Assembly: GCA_947628155.1 (NCBI GenBank)
Contig: CANQYQ010000006.1
Coordinates: 1-37,207, forward strand
Reading direction: 5' to 3'
DNA length: 37,207 nucleotides
From: an uncultured Clostridia bacterium
Lineage (GTDB): Bacteria > Bacillota > Clostridia > UBA1381
Shown piece after piece: positions 37,158-37,207 of the stretch. A program made the translations under genes and the position numbers. The notes beneath the pieces were generated by a model. The model was not told where the DNA came from, did no database searches, and saw only the letters and a list, made by a program, of their open reading frames with translations. How positions within the stretch are numbered: position 1 is the stretch's first letter; each line of letters begins with the position of its first letter.

Positions 37158-37207
37158 TAAGGCGTTCAAAAGGTTAACCAGAAGGTTAACAAAAATTTGC
37201 ACCCCCC

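Overview
The window looks like chromosome from a spore-forming Clostridia-type Firmicute. The core is ordinary: aroC, recR, ybaB, dnaX with a short SRP RNA beside it, pheA, a DAHP synthase, purF, a KDG-kinase-like pfkB gene, an ECF sigma factor, a YerC/TrpR-like regulator, DUF421/DUF4363 genes and a cotJ operon. Three large secreted proteins sit around this core (minus strand; 1686-5402, 26762-29818, 30021-37100). All three have a signal peptide, a variable N-terminal half, a conserved C-terminal module and a terminal type-I-dockerin-like domain. The main discovery candidate is that at least two of the three appear to be phase variable by different mechanisms. (a) A 241-bp segment upstream of the first gene is flanked by exact 23-bp inverted repeats. 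It carries a perfect TTGACA-17-TATAAT promoter pointing at the gene (ON state), and a complete tyrosine recombinase gene lies directly beside it. (b) The second gene has a TTGACA-16-TATAAT promoter whose spacer contains a run of 10 G (10 C on the + strand). The third gene's upstream region runs off the window in a C tract. Other points of interest: a truncated cotJC at the border of the surface-protein cluster; an orphan tail-fibre-like gene with collagen/YadA-like repeats, a Peptidase_G2-like C-terminus and its own consensus promoter; a 70-bp tandem repeat; a possible tRNA-Ser 3'-end (att-like) remnant; and paired direct repeats upstream of purF. Everything is from reading the sequence; no database search was run.
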